A DNA stretch of 64,000 nucleotides from Corynebacterium amycolatum (GTDB lineage: Bacteria; Actinomycetota; Actinomycetes; Mycobacteriales; Mycobacteriaceae): contig NZ_CP069513.1 in the NCBI RefSeq assembly GCF_016889425.1, positions 1,054,001 to 1,118,000 on the forward strand. The letters run 5' to 3'. Below the pieces are notes generated by a model. That model did not search any database. It was not told where the DNA came from and saw only the letters and a program-made list of their open reading frames with translations. Below are positions 1 through 8,260 of this stretch, in pieces (positions within the stretch are counted from its first letter, which is position 1; each line of letters begins with the position of its first letter). A program made the position numbers and the translations under genes.

Positions 1-530
1 CCGGTGTAGCCACCGATCTCGTCGTTAATTCCCCAACCCTGTCCTGCGACATCGCCGGACCAGTGCAGGCGGATGTTGGATGCGCGGTTGGGGGCAGTAC
101 GGAAGGTGCCGATAACGGGATCAGAGCAGATTCCAGTATCTGCCTCTTCGAGCGTGACGCGGTAAAAGATTTCCTGTCCCGGCTCGAGACCGACGACACG
201 TAGACGTCCGGTGCCGTCCGTGTCCGGAGTTAACAGAGAGTTGCTGCGGAATACCTTGGCATTCTGGAAGCTCTCTGTCGCGGCAGTTTCAACAACCATG
301 TGGGCGGGGCGGTCTGAGCGAGCCCAAATTAATGCGCCGTCGCCGCGGATATCGCCACTTGCAACGCCGTGAGTGAGCTGTGGCCGAGAACGCAATAGCC
401 CTGGGGAGGCCAGTGACGGCGAACCCGGTGTAACTGAAGCGGCAGCTCCAGAGGCATGAGCGAGCGTGACTGAAGTAGCAAGTGCGGTGGATGCGCCTAA
501 ACGTAGAGCGCTACGACGGGAAAGCTGCAT
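1..530 (-). CDS. PhoD-like alkaline phosphatase / phosphodiesterase, Tat-exported (3' part outside window)
   Basis: The reading frame starts at the ATG at 530 and runs off the left edge, so only the first 176 residues are visible. The N-terminus is a twin-arginine signal (MQLSRRSALRLG followed by an Ala/Thr/Ser-rich hydrophobic stretch), which predicts folded export by Tat. After the signal comes LTHGVASGDIRGDGALIWAR, typical of the N-terminal domain of the PhoD family, followed by a fibronectin-like beta domain (GLEPGQEIFYRV). Family members are secreted metal-dependent phosphodiesterases or alkaline phosphatases that release phosphate from organic phosphate; the metal-binding residues lie in the missing part. 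It is divergent from the BCCT transporter with about 200 bp between them. The family call is fairly secure; the substrate is unknown. Confidence 0.8.
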   Translation of the reverse strand, partial: MQLSRRSALRLGASTALATSVTLAHASGAAASVTPGSPSLASPGLLRSRPQLTHGVASGDIRGDGALIWARSDRPAHMVVETAATESFQNAKVFRSNSLLTPDTDGTGRLRVVGLEPGQEIFYRVTLEEADTGICSDPVIGTFRTAPNRASNIRLHWSGDVAGQGWGINDEIGGYT

Positions 531-738
531 GGAGTCGAACTTTAGGTTTTCCACTTTGATGTTCGGTTAAACCGGCGTGAACTCGAAGGGAAAAGTCGCA
601 ATTGCAGTACAAAGACCCGGTTATTGAGAATGGCTCCGCTTCTTTTTGTAACGTAGATAACTGACTTGGGAGGAATGTGTCTTCCGAGCTGTCTTTTAAA
701 GACAGACAATCTAGAAGTGAAAGGCGCCGACCCCGACA

Positions 739-2550
739 ATGGGATCTACAACAACGCCACAAGTAAACAAGCAAGAAAAGAAGTCGGGCGGTTTTCTTAA
801 GAACCTGCCGACCGACCCGTTGATCTTCACGACAGCGATAGGTTTCATTGTCCTCTTTGTGGCAGTGACCGTTGTGCTGGGGGACACAGCTCGGGGTGCC
901 TACTCGGCCGCTTCCGAATGGGTTACATCTAACCTGGGCTGGCTGTTCATCGGTGGTGTTTCTGCGAGCTTTATCTTCCTCATCGGCTTGTTCGTGTCCC
1001 GCTACGGACGCATTCAGCTTGGCGATGACGACGAAGAGCCCGAATACAGCATCGCTGAGTGGTTCGGCATGCTCTTCGCCGGTGGTACTGGCTCCATGCT
1101 GATGTTCTGGGGTGTGGCTGAACCACTCAACCACGCCTACAACCCGCCGTTCGGTCAAGAGCCGATGACCCGCGAAGCTCAGAACACTGCGATGGCATTT
1201 ACCATCTACCACCTGGGTATTCACATGTGGGTCATCATGGCGCTTCCGGGGCTCGCACTGGGATACTTCATTTACAAGCGCCATCTGCCGCCACGCGTCT
1301 CCTCGATTTTCGCGCCGCTGCTCGGTGCCCGCATCTACTCATGGCCGGGCAAGCTTATCGACGCCGTTGCCATCATCGGTACGGTCGTCGGTATCGCGGT
1401 ATCGGTTGGCATGGGTGCGCTGCAGATTAACTCCGGTGCTGCTCGTGTAATCGGTACCCCGGAAAACTCGATGGTGCAGCTCATTCTGATTGCCATCATT
1501 ATTGTGATTGCCTCGATCTCTGTGGCACGTGGTTTGGACAAGGGCATCAAGTTGCTGTCCAATGCCAATATTTGGGCCGCCATGGGGTTGATGGTCTTCG
1601 TGCTGCTGATGGGCCCGACTTTGACGTTGCTGCGCCAGACTGTCGACACGACAGGTGTCTACTTGGATGCGTTGCCACGCGTCATGTTCTGGACTGACTC
1701 CTACGACGTCAACCCGAATTGGAAGCAGGGTGCCTGGACGGTCTTCTACTGGGCCTGGACAATCTGCTGGTCGCCATTTGTGGGCATGTTCGTCGCCCGT
1801 ATTTCTCGTGGCCGTACAGTACGTCAGTTCATCGCCGGTGTGATTGCACTGCCGACAATCGTGTCAATTATGTGGTTCTCCATCTTCGGGCGTGCAGGCT
1901 TTGAATTGGAAAATGAGAATCCGGGTATTCTGACCAAACCAGTTGTCGAAGGCGGAGATCCCTCGCCGGCACTCTTTATCCTCCTGGAGCAGTACCCGCT
2001 GGCAACGCTTGTCAGCGTATTTGCGCTCTTTGTGATCATGATCTTCTTCGTCACCTCCATCGACTCCGCTGCGATGGTAATGGACATGATGTCCACCGGT
2101 GAAGAAAACAAGGCCCCGACCTTTTACCGCGTGCTGTGGGGCATCATGATCGGTGCTGTGGCAGCTTCTCTGCTGCTGATTTCTGGTGAAACTGCACTGG
2201 AAGCGCTGCAATCCGCGGTGATTGTCATTGGTGTGCCGTTCTTCTTCCTCCACTTCATCATGATGTACTCCCTGGTCAAGGGCATGAGTGATGACCACAT
2301 GGCCGTGCGCAAGCCAGTCACGCGACAGTGGAGCAAGACCGACACTCCAGAGAAGTTGGAGAAGCACGAAGCCGCACCCGCACCGGGCTACGACGAAGAG
2401 GGCAATGAGCTACCACGCTTTGAGTACACCCACGATGACGAGGGACGCCTGGTTATTCAGTCCGATGTGGTCGTTGAAGGTGAGTTTGAGTCTGGCGAAA
2501 AGTCGGAATCGGAGGAGCCAGAGGAGTCGGGGACCAAGTCTGAGTCGTAG
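739..2550 (+). CDS. BCCT-family compatible-solute transporter (betaine/ectoine/carnitine type)
   Basis: This is a 603-residue integral membrane protein with about 12 hydrophobic segments. Family signatures are GGTGSMLMFWGVAEPLNH around residue 115 and the WTVFYWAWTICWSPFVGMF / ARISRGRTVRQF block around residue 335, the classic BCCT motif of secondary transporters that import betaine, choline, carnitine or ectoine with Na+ or H+. The C-terminal tail of about 70 residues is very acidic (GEFESGEKSESEEPEESG), unlike the basic osmosensory tail of BetP, so activation may differ. A weak GAAAGG lies about 12 nt before the ATG. Corynebacteria carry several paralogues (BetP, EctP, LcoP); which one this is cannot be decided here. 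Confidence 0.88.
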   Translation: MGSTTTPQVNKQEKKSGGFLKNLPTDPLIFTTAIGFIVLFVAVTVVLGDTARGAYSAASEWVTSNLGWLFIGGVSASFIFLIGLFVSRYGRIQLGDDDEEPEYSIAEWFGMLFAGGTGSMLMFWGVAEPLNHAYNPPFGQEPMTREAQNTAMAFTIYHLGIHMWVIMALPGLALGYFIYKRHLPPRVSSIFAPLLGARIYSWPGKLIDAVAIIGTVVGIAVSVGMGALQINSGAARVIGTPENSMVQLILIAIIIVIASISVARGLDKGIKLLSNANIWAAMGLMVFVLLMGPTLTLLRQTVDTTGVYLDALPRVMFWTDSYDVNPNWKQGAWTVFYWAWTICWSPFVGMFVARISRGRTVRQFIAGVIALPTIVSIMWFSIFGRAGFELENENPGILTKPVVEGGDPSPALFILLEQYPLATLVSVFALFVIMIFFVTSIDSAAMVMDMMSTGEENKAPTFYRVLWGIMIGAVAASLLLISGETALEALQSAVIVIGVPFFFLHFIMMYSLVKGMSDDHMAVRKPVTRQWSKTDTPEKLEKHEAAPAPGYDEEGNELPRFEYTHDDEGRLVIQSDVVVEGEFESGEKSESEEPEESGTKSES

Positions 2551-2666
2551 TAGAGCACGGTCGCAGTAGTGCCCGGCACTTGTGGCCACGCTATTCACCT
2601 ATAGATGCACCGGAGCCTGTCCATCAGTGAGTAGCTCATCGATAGGAGCGAAGGCGAGGCCAACTA

Positions 2667-2715
2667 CGAAAACGCCGCCCGACGGAAACCAAAAGTAGTT
2701 TCCATGGGCGGCGTC
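2667..2715 (-). terminator. Rho-independent terminator of the glu operon
   Basis: Inverted repeat: the arm at 2671-2689 pairs with 2698-2715 around a short loop. On the minus strand the hairpin ends in GGCGGCG followed by TTTT, just after the gluD stop at 2766, as expected for a terminator of the minus-strand operon. The BCCT gene converges on it from the other side. Confidence 0.7.
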
Positions 2716-2723
2716 GCTGTGTT

Positions 2724-2735
2724 CGTCGTAAAGCG
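2724..2735 (+). repeat. Intergenic copy of the 12-mer CGTCGTHAAGCG
   Basis: Exact match (CGTCGTAAAGCG) to the over-represented 12-mer described in the findings. It lies between the convergent BCCT gene and gluD, next to the terminator hairpin. Confidence 0.7.
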
Positions 2736-2765
2736 AATGTGGGTGCGTGGGTAATGCGGCGAGCT

Positions 2766-3704
2766 TTACTCGTGAGTGCCACGCAGATCTCGGTGGCCTT
2801 CGGCGTGCCAGTCGACATTGGTTTCATCCTTAGTGGTGACACCCACGTCGCGTTGATGCGGGACCTTCGCAATGATGTTGCGTCGAGCGCGGCCGGCGCG
2901 GAGCTGGCTTTCGATGCGCTCGGCAAGGTTGGCCAGGCCGAAGTTGATGGCGATGAGAATGATTGCCACGACGACCAGCGATGGAATCATGGCGCCGTAG
3001 TACTCGCCAAGCTGGCGACCAGAGCGGACAACCTCGACGTAGCCAATCATGTAACCCAGCGCGGAGTCCTTCAGCGCAATGACCATCTGCGAGATAATCG
3101 CCGGCAGCATTGCGGCGACTGCCTGCGGCAGCAAAATGGTGACCATCGTCTGGCGGTGGGAGAGACCCAGCGCAATCGCGGCTTCTCGCTGGCCCTTCGG
3201 CAGCGACTCGATGCCGGAGCGCAGGGTCTCGCCAATCACAGATCCGTTGTACATGGTCAGACCAAACACAACAGCGGCAAAGCCGAGGTAATTCGACGGG
3301 AACAGCTGCCAGATGGCGAACACCGAGTAGGCAAACAGCATGAGCACCAGCACCGGGATGGCGCGGAAAAACTCGACAATCACCGAGCACAGCCAGCGCA
3401 CGGGTGCGATTGGGCTCAGCCTGCCGACGCCCAGGAGAGCGCCAATCACCAGCGACAGAATAATAGAGACGACAGCCGCGACAATGGTGCTGACCAGGCC
3501 GGGCAGTATGTATGTGGTCCAGGTTGTGGATTCGAGGAAGAACGACCACTTATTGGCCTCGAACTGGCCCTTGTCGGCCAGTTTCATTCCCACCCAGGCG
3601 AGGATCGCAACGGTGATTGCGGCCACGATCCAGGTGAGAATTCGGTTGAAGCGCTGAGCCTTGGGGCCTGGCGCGTCGTAAAGAACTGTTGCGCGAGTAG
3701 CCAT
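2766..3704 (-). CDS. gluD: Glutamate ABC transporter permease GluD
   Basis: Inner-membrane permease of the polar amino acid ABC family (HisM/GlnP type), 312 residues from the ATG at 3704. That ATG overlaps the gluC stop by one base (TAATG) and is preceded by GGTGAAG. The N-terminus is cytoplasmic, then several membrane spans; the EAA-type loop that contacts the ATPase is visible as [20 protein letters not shown]. The C-terminal tail of about 40 residues is long and charged, longer than I recall for C. glutamicum GluD. It works with gluA, gluB and gluC to import glutamate using ATP. A partial copy of the 12-mer repeat (3674-3685) falls in its 5' end. Confidence 0.9.
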   Translation of the reverse strand: MATRATVLYDAPGPKAQRFNRILTWIVAAITVAILAWVGMKLADKGQFEANKWSFFLESTTWTTYILPGLVSTIVAAVVSIILSLVIGALLGVGRLSPIAPVRWLCSVIVEFFRAIPVLVLMLFAYSVFAIWQLFPSNYLGFAAVVFGLTMYNGSVIGETLRSGIESLPKGQREAAIALGLSHRQTMVTILLPQAVAAMLPAIISQMVIALKDSALGYMIGYVEVVRSGRQLGEYYGAMIPSLVVVAIILIAINFGLANLAERIESQLRAGRARRNIIAKVPHQRDVGVTTKDETNVDWHAEGHRDLRGTHE

Positions 3705-4390
3705 TAGCGCTTCACCGCCCATCGCTTGCCAGCCCAGCCGAAGAACAGACCGGTCGGCAGAGTCAGAATAATAAAGCCGACAGCGATGATGCCGAAGATA
3801 ATCAGGATATCGCTGGCGTAGTTTTCGGTCATGGTCTTCATCAGCAGCGACGCTTCAGCCACACCGATGACCGAAGCAATCGTGGTGTTCTTCGTCAGTG
3901 CAATCAGGGTATTGCCGAGCGGCACGATAGCGCCGCGGAATGCCTGCGGGAAGATGATGTGGCGGAAGCTCTGGCCGAAGCTTAGCCCCAGGGAGCGGGC
4001 GGCTTCGGCCTGCCCGAATGGCACAGTATTAATACCGGCACGCAGGGACTCCGCGACAAAGCACGAGGTGTAGGCAACAAAAGCCAGCACCGCCAGGCGG
4101 AAGTTCTGCTTGACAATAAAGGAGTCATTCTCCGCAGCCAGCAGCAGGCCCAAGTTGTAGTAGAGGCCCATCGAGGCCAGCAGGACAATCAACGTCAGCG
4201 GCGTATTGCGGACGATGTTGATGTACCAGGTCGACAGGGTACGCAGGATTCCCACGGGGCTCACACGCATGGCGGTGAGAAGCGTGCCAAAGATCAGGGA
4301 ACCAATTGCCGAGGCAATCGTCAGTTTGATGGTCACCCAGAAAGCCGGCAGCAGTTCCGGCCCCATTTCACTCCATAGTTCTGGATTCAT
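3704..4390 (-). CDS. gluC: Glutamate ABC transporter permease GluC
   Basis: A 228-residue polar amino acid permease with about five membrane segments. The permease-ATPase coupling loop is [20 protein letters not shown] around residue 130. It starts with ATG at 4390 after AGGGGTG and ends overlapping gluD by one base, so the two permeases are probably translationally coupled. GluC and GluD form the heterodimeric channel served by the lipoprotein GluB and the ATPase GluA. Length and order match the C. glutamicum gluABCD operon. Confidence 0.92.
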   Translation of the reverse strand: MNPELWSEMGPELLPAFWVTIKLTIASAIGSLIFGTLLTAMRVSPVGILRTLSTWYINIVRNTPLTLIVLLASMGLYYNLGLLLAAENDSFIVKQNFRLAVLAFVAYTSCFVAESLRAGINTVPFGQAEAARSLGLSFGQSFRHIIFPQAFRGAIVPLGNTLIALTKNTTIASVIGVAEASLLMKTMTENYASDILIIFGIIAVGFIILTLPTGLFFGWAGKRWAVKR

Positions 4391-4409
4391 TGTTTGCTCG
4401 CACCCCTTC

Positions 4410-5351
4410 CTACTTCTTCTCTACGAACGACAAATCGCCGATTGCTGGCTTTTCGTCGAGCTCGAACTTGTCGCCCAAGTGCTTCTTTACAATCTTCTGA
4501 AGTTCACCGGTGTCGTACAGCGACTCCAGCGCCTCGTTGATGGCCTCACGGCTGGCATCATCGCCCTTGGGTAGGCCGATGCCGTAGTACTCGTTGGTCC
4601 AGTAGGAGCCATCGGGGTTACGCAGCTCAACCACGCGGAAGTCATCGCCGAAGCGTTTCTTGTAGCGCTGGGCGAAGCCCGCGAGAATGGTCGCATCGGT
4701 GGTCAGGGCATCGACGACACCCTGCTTCACACCTTCGGCGCATGCGGCGTAGGTATCGAACTCCTGCAGCTGCACCTCCGGCAGAGCGTCCTTGACCTTC
4801 TGTGCTGGGGTGGAACCGGAAACAGAACACAGGCGAGTGCCCGGGGCGACGTCGTCAAGCCCCTGGATGCCCTCGGAACCGCGCACCAACAGTGCCTGGT
4901 GCGTGACCAGGTACGGGCCGGCGAAGTCGACGGCAGCCAGGCGGCCAGCGTTGATGGAGTAGGTGGCGGCAATCATGTTGACCTCGCCGTTGTTAATTAG
5001 CGTCTCGCGCTGAGCGGACGGGGTCTCGCGCCACTCCATCTCGGGCACATTCCAACCGTTCTTGTTGGCGATGTACTCGATGACGTAGCGGGAGACATCT
5101 GTGTCGACGCCCGCGAAATCGCGATCCGGGGTGCGCTCACCGAGACCCGGCTGGTCAAACTTCGTGCCCAACGTCACGTGCCCGGCCTCGATATCGGCCA
5201 GCAGGTTTCGGGGCCCGCCGCTACCGCAAGCCACGAGGCTCATTGTCGTGGCAACAGCTACGACAGCCGCTGCAACTCGCTTGCCGACGACGCCTCGGCG
5301 GCTCTGGTTGCGACTGAGTCCCCGGCCTCCTCGTAATAGTGAAAGCTTCAT
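4410..5351 (-). CDS. gluB: Glutamate-binding lipoprotein GluB
   Basis: A 313-residue substrate-binding protein. The N-terminus carries a basic region and hydrophobic segment ending in a lipobox (MSLVAC-GSGG), so it should be exported and lipid-anchored at the mycelial/outer face of the membrane. The rest is a type II periplasmic-binding fold of the glutamate/glutamine family (SBP_bac_3), with GTKFDQPGLGERTPDRDFAGVDTD cut short here only as GTKFDQPGLG plus GVDTDVSRY, and ATYSINAGRLAAVDFAGPY as the family block. It lies 16 nt after gluA and 19 nt before gluC, within one operon. A near-match of the 12-mer repeat lies at 4850. Confidence 0.92.
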   Translation of the reverse strand: MKLSLLRGGRGLSRNQSRRGVVGKRVAAAVVAVATTMSLVACGSGGPRNLLADIEAGHVTLGTKFDQPGLGERTPDRDFAGVDTDVSRYVIEYIANKNGWNVPEMEWRETPSAQRETLINNGEVNMIAATYSINAGRLAAVDFAGPYLVTHQALLVRGSEGIQGLDDVAPGTRLCSVSGSTPAQKVKDALPEVQLQEFDTYAACAEGVKQGVVDALTTDATILAGFAQRYKKRFGDDFRVVELRNPDGSYWTNEYYGIGLPKGDDASREAINEALESLYDTGELQKIVKKHLGDKFELDEKPAIGDLSFVEKK

Positions 5352-5366
5352 GGTGACCAGCCCCGC

Positions 5367-6122
5367 CTAGTGCCCGACGATCTTGGCCAAGAAGTCCTTG
5401 GCGCGATCGCTCTGCGGGTTGGTGAAGAAGGTCTCCGGGTCGGTGTCTTCGACAATGGACCCCTCGGCCATGAACAGGATGCGGTCGGCCACGCGGCGGG
5501 CGAAGCTCATCTCGTGGGTGACGCAGACCATGGTCATGCCGCCCTTGGCCAGGTCGGTCATGACATCGAGGACCTCGTTAATCATTTCTGGGTCGAGCGC
5601 GGAGGTGGGCTCGTCGAAAAGCATGACCTTCGGGTCCATGGCCAGGGCGCGGGCGATGGCGACGCGCTGCTGCTGGCCGCCGGAGAGCTGTGCCGGGTAC
5701 TTGTCGGCCTGTTCCGCAATGCCGACACGGGCGAGCAGCTTGTCCGCACGCTCGCGGGCCTCGGCTTTGGAGATCTTGCGGACCTTCAGCGGGGCCAGCG
5801 TGACGTTGTCCCGAATGGTCATGTGGCTGAAGAGGTTGAACTGCTGGAAGACCATGCCAACCTCAGCGCGCAGGCGGGTGAGTTCCTTGCCCTCTTCGGG
5901 AAGAAGCTTGCCGTTGATGCGAATTTCGCCACTGTCGATGGTTTCCAGGCGGTTGATGGTTCGACACAGGGTGGACTTACCGGAGCCGGAGGGGCCGAGG
6001 ATGACTACGACCTGACCAGCTGGGATTTCTAGGTTGATATCACGCAAAGCGTGGTAGTCGCCGTAGTACTTGTTCACCCCGGCAATCGAAATCATGCTCT
6101 GTGGTGTGGATGATTCAGTCAT
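5367..6122 (-). CDS. gluA: Glutamate ABC transporter ATP-binding protein GluA
   Basis: ATPase that powers glutamate uptake. It has Walker A GPSGSGKST, signature LSGGQQQR, Walker B MLFDEP, then TSALDPEM and the switch His in VTHEMSFARR. I chose the ATG at 6122 (251 residues, MTESSTPQSMISIAG...) because a TATACT -10 box ends 7 nt before it, so the mRNA would start at or next to this ATG. An internal ATG at 6095 (MISIAGVNKYYG) aligns better with the usual GluA N-terminus and remains an alternative. First gene of gluABCD. Confidence 0.92.
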   Translation of the reverse strand: MTESSTPQSMISIAGVNKYYGDYHALRDINLEIPAGQVVVILGPSGSGKSTLCRTINRLETIDSGEIRINGKLLPEEGKELTRLRAEVGMVFQQFNLFSHMTIRDNVTLAPLKVRKISKAEARERADKLLARVGIAEQADKYPAQLSGGQQQRVAIARALAMDPKVMLFDEPTSALDPEMINEVLDVMTDLAKGGMTMVCVTHEMSFARRVADRILFMAEGSIVEDTDPETFFTNPQSDRAKDFLAKIVGH

Positions 6123-6135
6123 GGGGGAAAGTATA
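6122..6135 (-). promoter_or_regulatory. -10 box and leaderless start of gluA
   Basis: TATACT (plus coordinates 6130-6135, read on the minus strand) followed by 7 nt and the gluA ATG. No Shine-Dalgarno sequence is present upstream of this ATG. No clear -35 box. Confidence 0.55.
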
Positions 6136-6193
6136 GGTGATGCACCACACATAACAGTTACCGGTGTTCCTTGTCCGATATTCACCTGTGAAA

Positions 6194-6233
6194 AGTGACT
6201 GCACGCCAATTAATAGTGACTGCACACCAGTTA
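6194..6233. repeat. Tandem 19-bp direct repeat upstream of gluA
   Basis: AGTGACTGCACGCCAATTA (6194-6212) and AGTGACTGCACACCAGTTA (6215-6233) differ at two positions and are spaced 21 bp apart, two helical turns. They sit 60-100 bp upstream of the gluA start and the second overlaps the stop codon of the MFS gene. Could be paired regulator sites; no regulator is identified. Confidence 0.6.
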
Positions 6234-7517
6234 GTTCTGAATATTTACGTGATGGCGCTGCGCAACAGGCTTGCGGCCATGTACGAACCAGTAGAAAACG
6301 GCCGCGAGAACCACCACAGCCGCCAGGCCTGCGTACATCTTGTCGAAGCCAATCGTGGCAGCTACCGAGCCCAACACGATTGGGCCGAGGCCGATGCCTG
6401 CGTCGACAAGTAAGAGCAGCGTCGAGATACCCGTGCCCAACTTGTGCGCCGGCGCCAGGTGCACGGAGATGGTCTGGCACGCCGGCATCAGCGTGCCGTA
6501 GCCCAGGCCGCAGAGCGCGCCAGCGGCGATGACGTGCCAGTCAGCGGTTGCGAAAGCCAGAACAAGCAGTGAGATGGTGAAGCACACCAGGCCGATGGCA
6601 ATTACCGGGTTGTCGCCGCGGCGATCCTGTAGGCGTCCCAGCGAGAAGCGTGCTGCCATCATCGCCACCGCATAGGCGATGAAGAAGAAGCTGGCGCCCC
6701 TAGTCAGGCCGCCCAGCTGCGAGTATCGGTTCAAAAACGTAATCACGCCCGCATACGCCAGGCCGATGAGCAGCATGAACAGGCCAATCGGCACCACTCT
6801 CGGCGTCATGATGTCATCGAAGGAAAATGTGCGCTTCGTCTCGCTTGCCGACGAATCCTCGGTGGCCTCGGCCTTGGTTTCCGCAGTGGCGGGCCCGTTG
6901 TGTTGTGGCAGAACGAGTGCCAGCACCAGTCCGACAATGGACAGGCCGAGGGCTGTGGCAAAGAGGACGCTGTAGCCGACCGAGCCAATAAGGGCTAGGC
7001 CGAGAGCTGGGCCAATCGCGGTGGCCAGGGTGGTGCCGAGCGAGATGTAGCCAGTTCCCTCTGCGCGGCGCGAAGCCGGAATAGCGGTCTGGGCGGCGGC
7101 CATCACGGCGGTGGAAGCTAATGCGTAGGTCAGGCCGTGGATGATGCGGATTGCAATCAGGACCGGCAGGGATGCGGCCCAAATGTAGGCGGCACAGGCT
7201 GCCACGATGACAGCGAGCGAGCCAAGCATGATTCTGCGACCACCGAAGGTGTCCACCAAGTAGCCGGAAAAGAGACGCGCGATGGTGGCGCCGACCACGA
7301 AAGAACTGGCAGCGAAGCCACCGGCGGCATCTGAGGCGGAGAAGCGCTGGACGGCGTAGAGCGCCATGACTGTGATTGAAAGGTAGAACACCAGGTACAT
7401 GCTGAAGTTAATCAGCCAGCTGATGATGAACGCGGGGGAGAAGAGCTTGTCTTGCCCGTGCTGCTCGTCCTGCTCGTTCTGTCTGCGCCTGTTCTGCGTG
7501 GTCGTATGCGTTGTCAT
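6231..7517 (-). CDS. MFS transporter (drug-efflux type)
   Basis: A 428-residue membrane protein of the major facilitator superfamily with 12 predicted spans. The conserved loop between helices 2 and 3 is seen as LVDTFGGRRIMLGSL, and helix 5 carries GTTLATAIGPALGLAL, typical of 12-span drug:H+ antiporters. The start is taken as the ATG at 7517 (MTTHTTTQNRRRQ), giving a hydrophilic His/Gln/Glu-rich N-terminal tail of about 25 residues; upstream in-frame codons would extend into the promoter region. It is divergent from a MarR-like regulator and its promoter is bracketed by two near-palindromes, so it is probably repressed by that regulator and induced by a small-molecule ligand. Substrate unknown. 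Confidence 0.85.
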   Translation of the reverse strand: MTTHTTTQNRRRQNEQDEQHGQDKLFSPAFIISWLINFSMYLVFYLSITVMALYAVQRFSASDAAGGFAASSFVVGATIARLFSGYLVDTFGGRRIMLGSLAVIVAACAAYIWAASLPVLIAIRIIHGLTYALASTAVMAAAQTAIPASRRAEGTGYISLGTTLATAIGPALGLALIGSVGYSVLFATALGLSIVGLVLALVLPQHNGPATAETKAEATEDSSASETKRTFSFDDIMTPRVVPIGLFMLLIGLAYAGVITFLNRYSQLGGLTRGASFFFIAYAVAMMAARFSLGRLQDRRGDNPVIAIGLVCFTISLLVLAFATADWHVIAAGALCGLGYGTLMPACQTISVHLAPAHKLGTGISTLLLLVDAGIGLGPIVLGSVAATIGFDKMYAGLAAVVVLAAVFYWFVHGRKPVAQRHHVNIQN

Positions 7518-7591
7518 GCTGAAAATACGGTCTCTTTTCCCGTTTGAAAACGATCGTGGAATTAGTGCTGTGGCAAAACTGCTTCCCGGCA

Positions 7592-7653
7592 TTTGTATCG
7601 TGCAAAAATGCAGTTAGGGGTCGAATTATAACAATTGGTTTGTATGATGCAAA
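7592..7653 (-). promoter_or_regulatory. MFS promoter with two MarR-type operators
   Basis: Read on the minus strand: -35 TTTGCA (7653-7648), 17-bp spacer, -10 TATAAT (7630-7625), start near 7618. TTTGTATGATGCAAA (7639-7653) covers the -35 box, and TTTGTATCGTGCAAA (7592-7606) lies about +13 to +27. Both are imperfect palindromes of the same consensus, as expected for a dimeric MarR-family repressor. Confidence 0.7.
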
Positions 7654-7776
7654 CGCGCTTTTTCGGTCTTAACCCCATCCGCGGCGCGCTAGAATAGGAG
7701 CTGTTCAGCAAACAGATACATCTCACAGGCCCATTAAAGGACCGACATATAGGCGACAAGAGGATTGACTGCCATC

Positions 7777-8226
7777 GTGCGAAACGACGACCTAGCCGCG
7801 CTCGTTTACGAGAACATGCTGCTATCCCGGGTTAGCTCCAGTGGCTACCGACCACATCGCAAGGACATCCTGTTGGATCGCTCCGCCGCAGCACTACTGG
7901 CACGACTGGAAGCGCAGCCGGATATGACAGTCGCCGAGCTTTCCGATGCGCTGGGGCTGGACATTTCTACGGTGCACCGCCAGCTGGCCGCCGCCATGCG
8001 GCAGGGGTATATCGCGAAGAGACCCGCGCCGTCGTCAAGCGCGAAGGTGCATAGCGCGACCGACAAGGGGCTAGAGCTGCTGCACCGGGAAATCGAGGCG
8101 CGTAAGAAAACCGTCGATGACATTACGCACGATTGGGAGGACTCGGAGCTCGTGGAGTTCGTGCGATTGATGCGCAAATTCAACGAAGGCGTGGAAGAAA
8201 TGCGTGGTCATCCATGGCCTAGATAA
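7777..8226 (+). CDS. MarR-like winged-helix transcriptional regulator
   Basis: About 149 residues. The central region MTVAELSDALGLDISTVHRQL is cut here to its helix-turn-helix core (ALGLDISTVHRQL), followed by a wing region and TDKGLELL, a common ending of the winged helix in MarR proteins. A C-terminal helical segment (DDITHDWEDSELVEFVRLMRK) likely makes the dimer interface. The GTG at 7777 is preferred over a TTG at 7765 because AGAGGA at 7759-7764 would directly abut the TTG. Divergent from the MFS gene; probable regulator of it and of itself. A perfect 12-mer repeat copy lies inside the gene (8030-8041). Confidence 0.75.
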   Translation: MRNDDLAALVYENMLLSRVSSSGYRPHRKDILLDRSAAALLARLEAQPDMTVAELSDALGLDISTVHRQLAAAMRQGYIAKRPAPSSSAKVHSATDKGLELLHREIEARKKTVDDITHDWEDSELVEFVRLMRKFNEGVEEMRGHPWPR

Positions 8227-8260
8227 CCGCGGATGCCGGGGTCATGGAATACTTGAGGGC

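Noticed and set aside
2739..3707. A 322-codon open frame opposite gluD
   Set aside because: The minus-strand frame encodes a recognisable permease; the plus frame is rich in His/Gln/Asp with no similarity.
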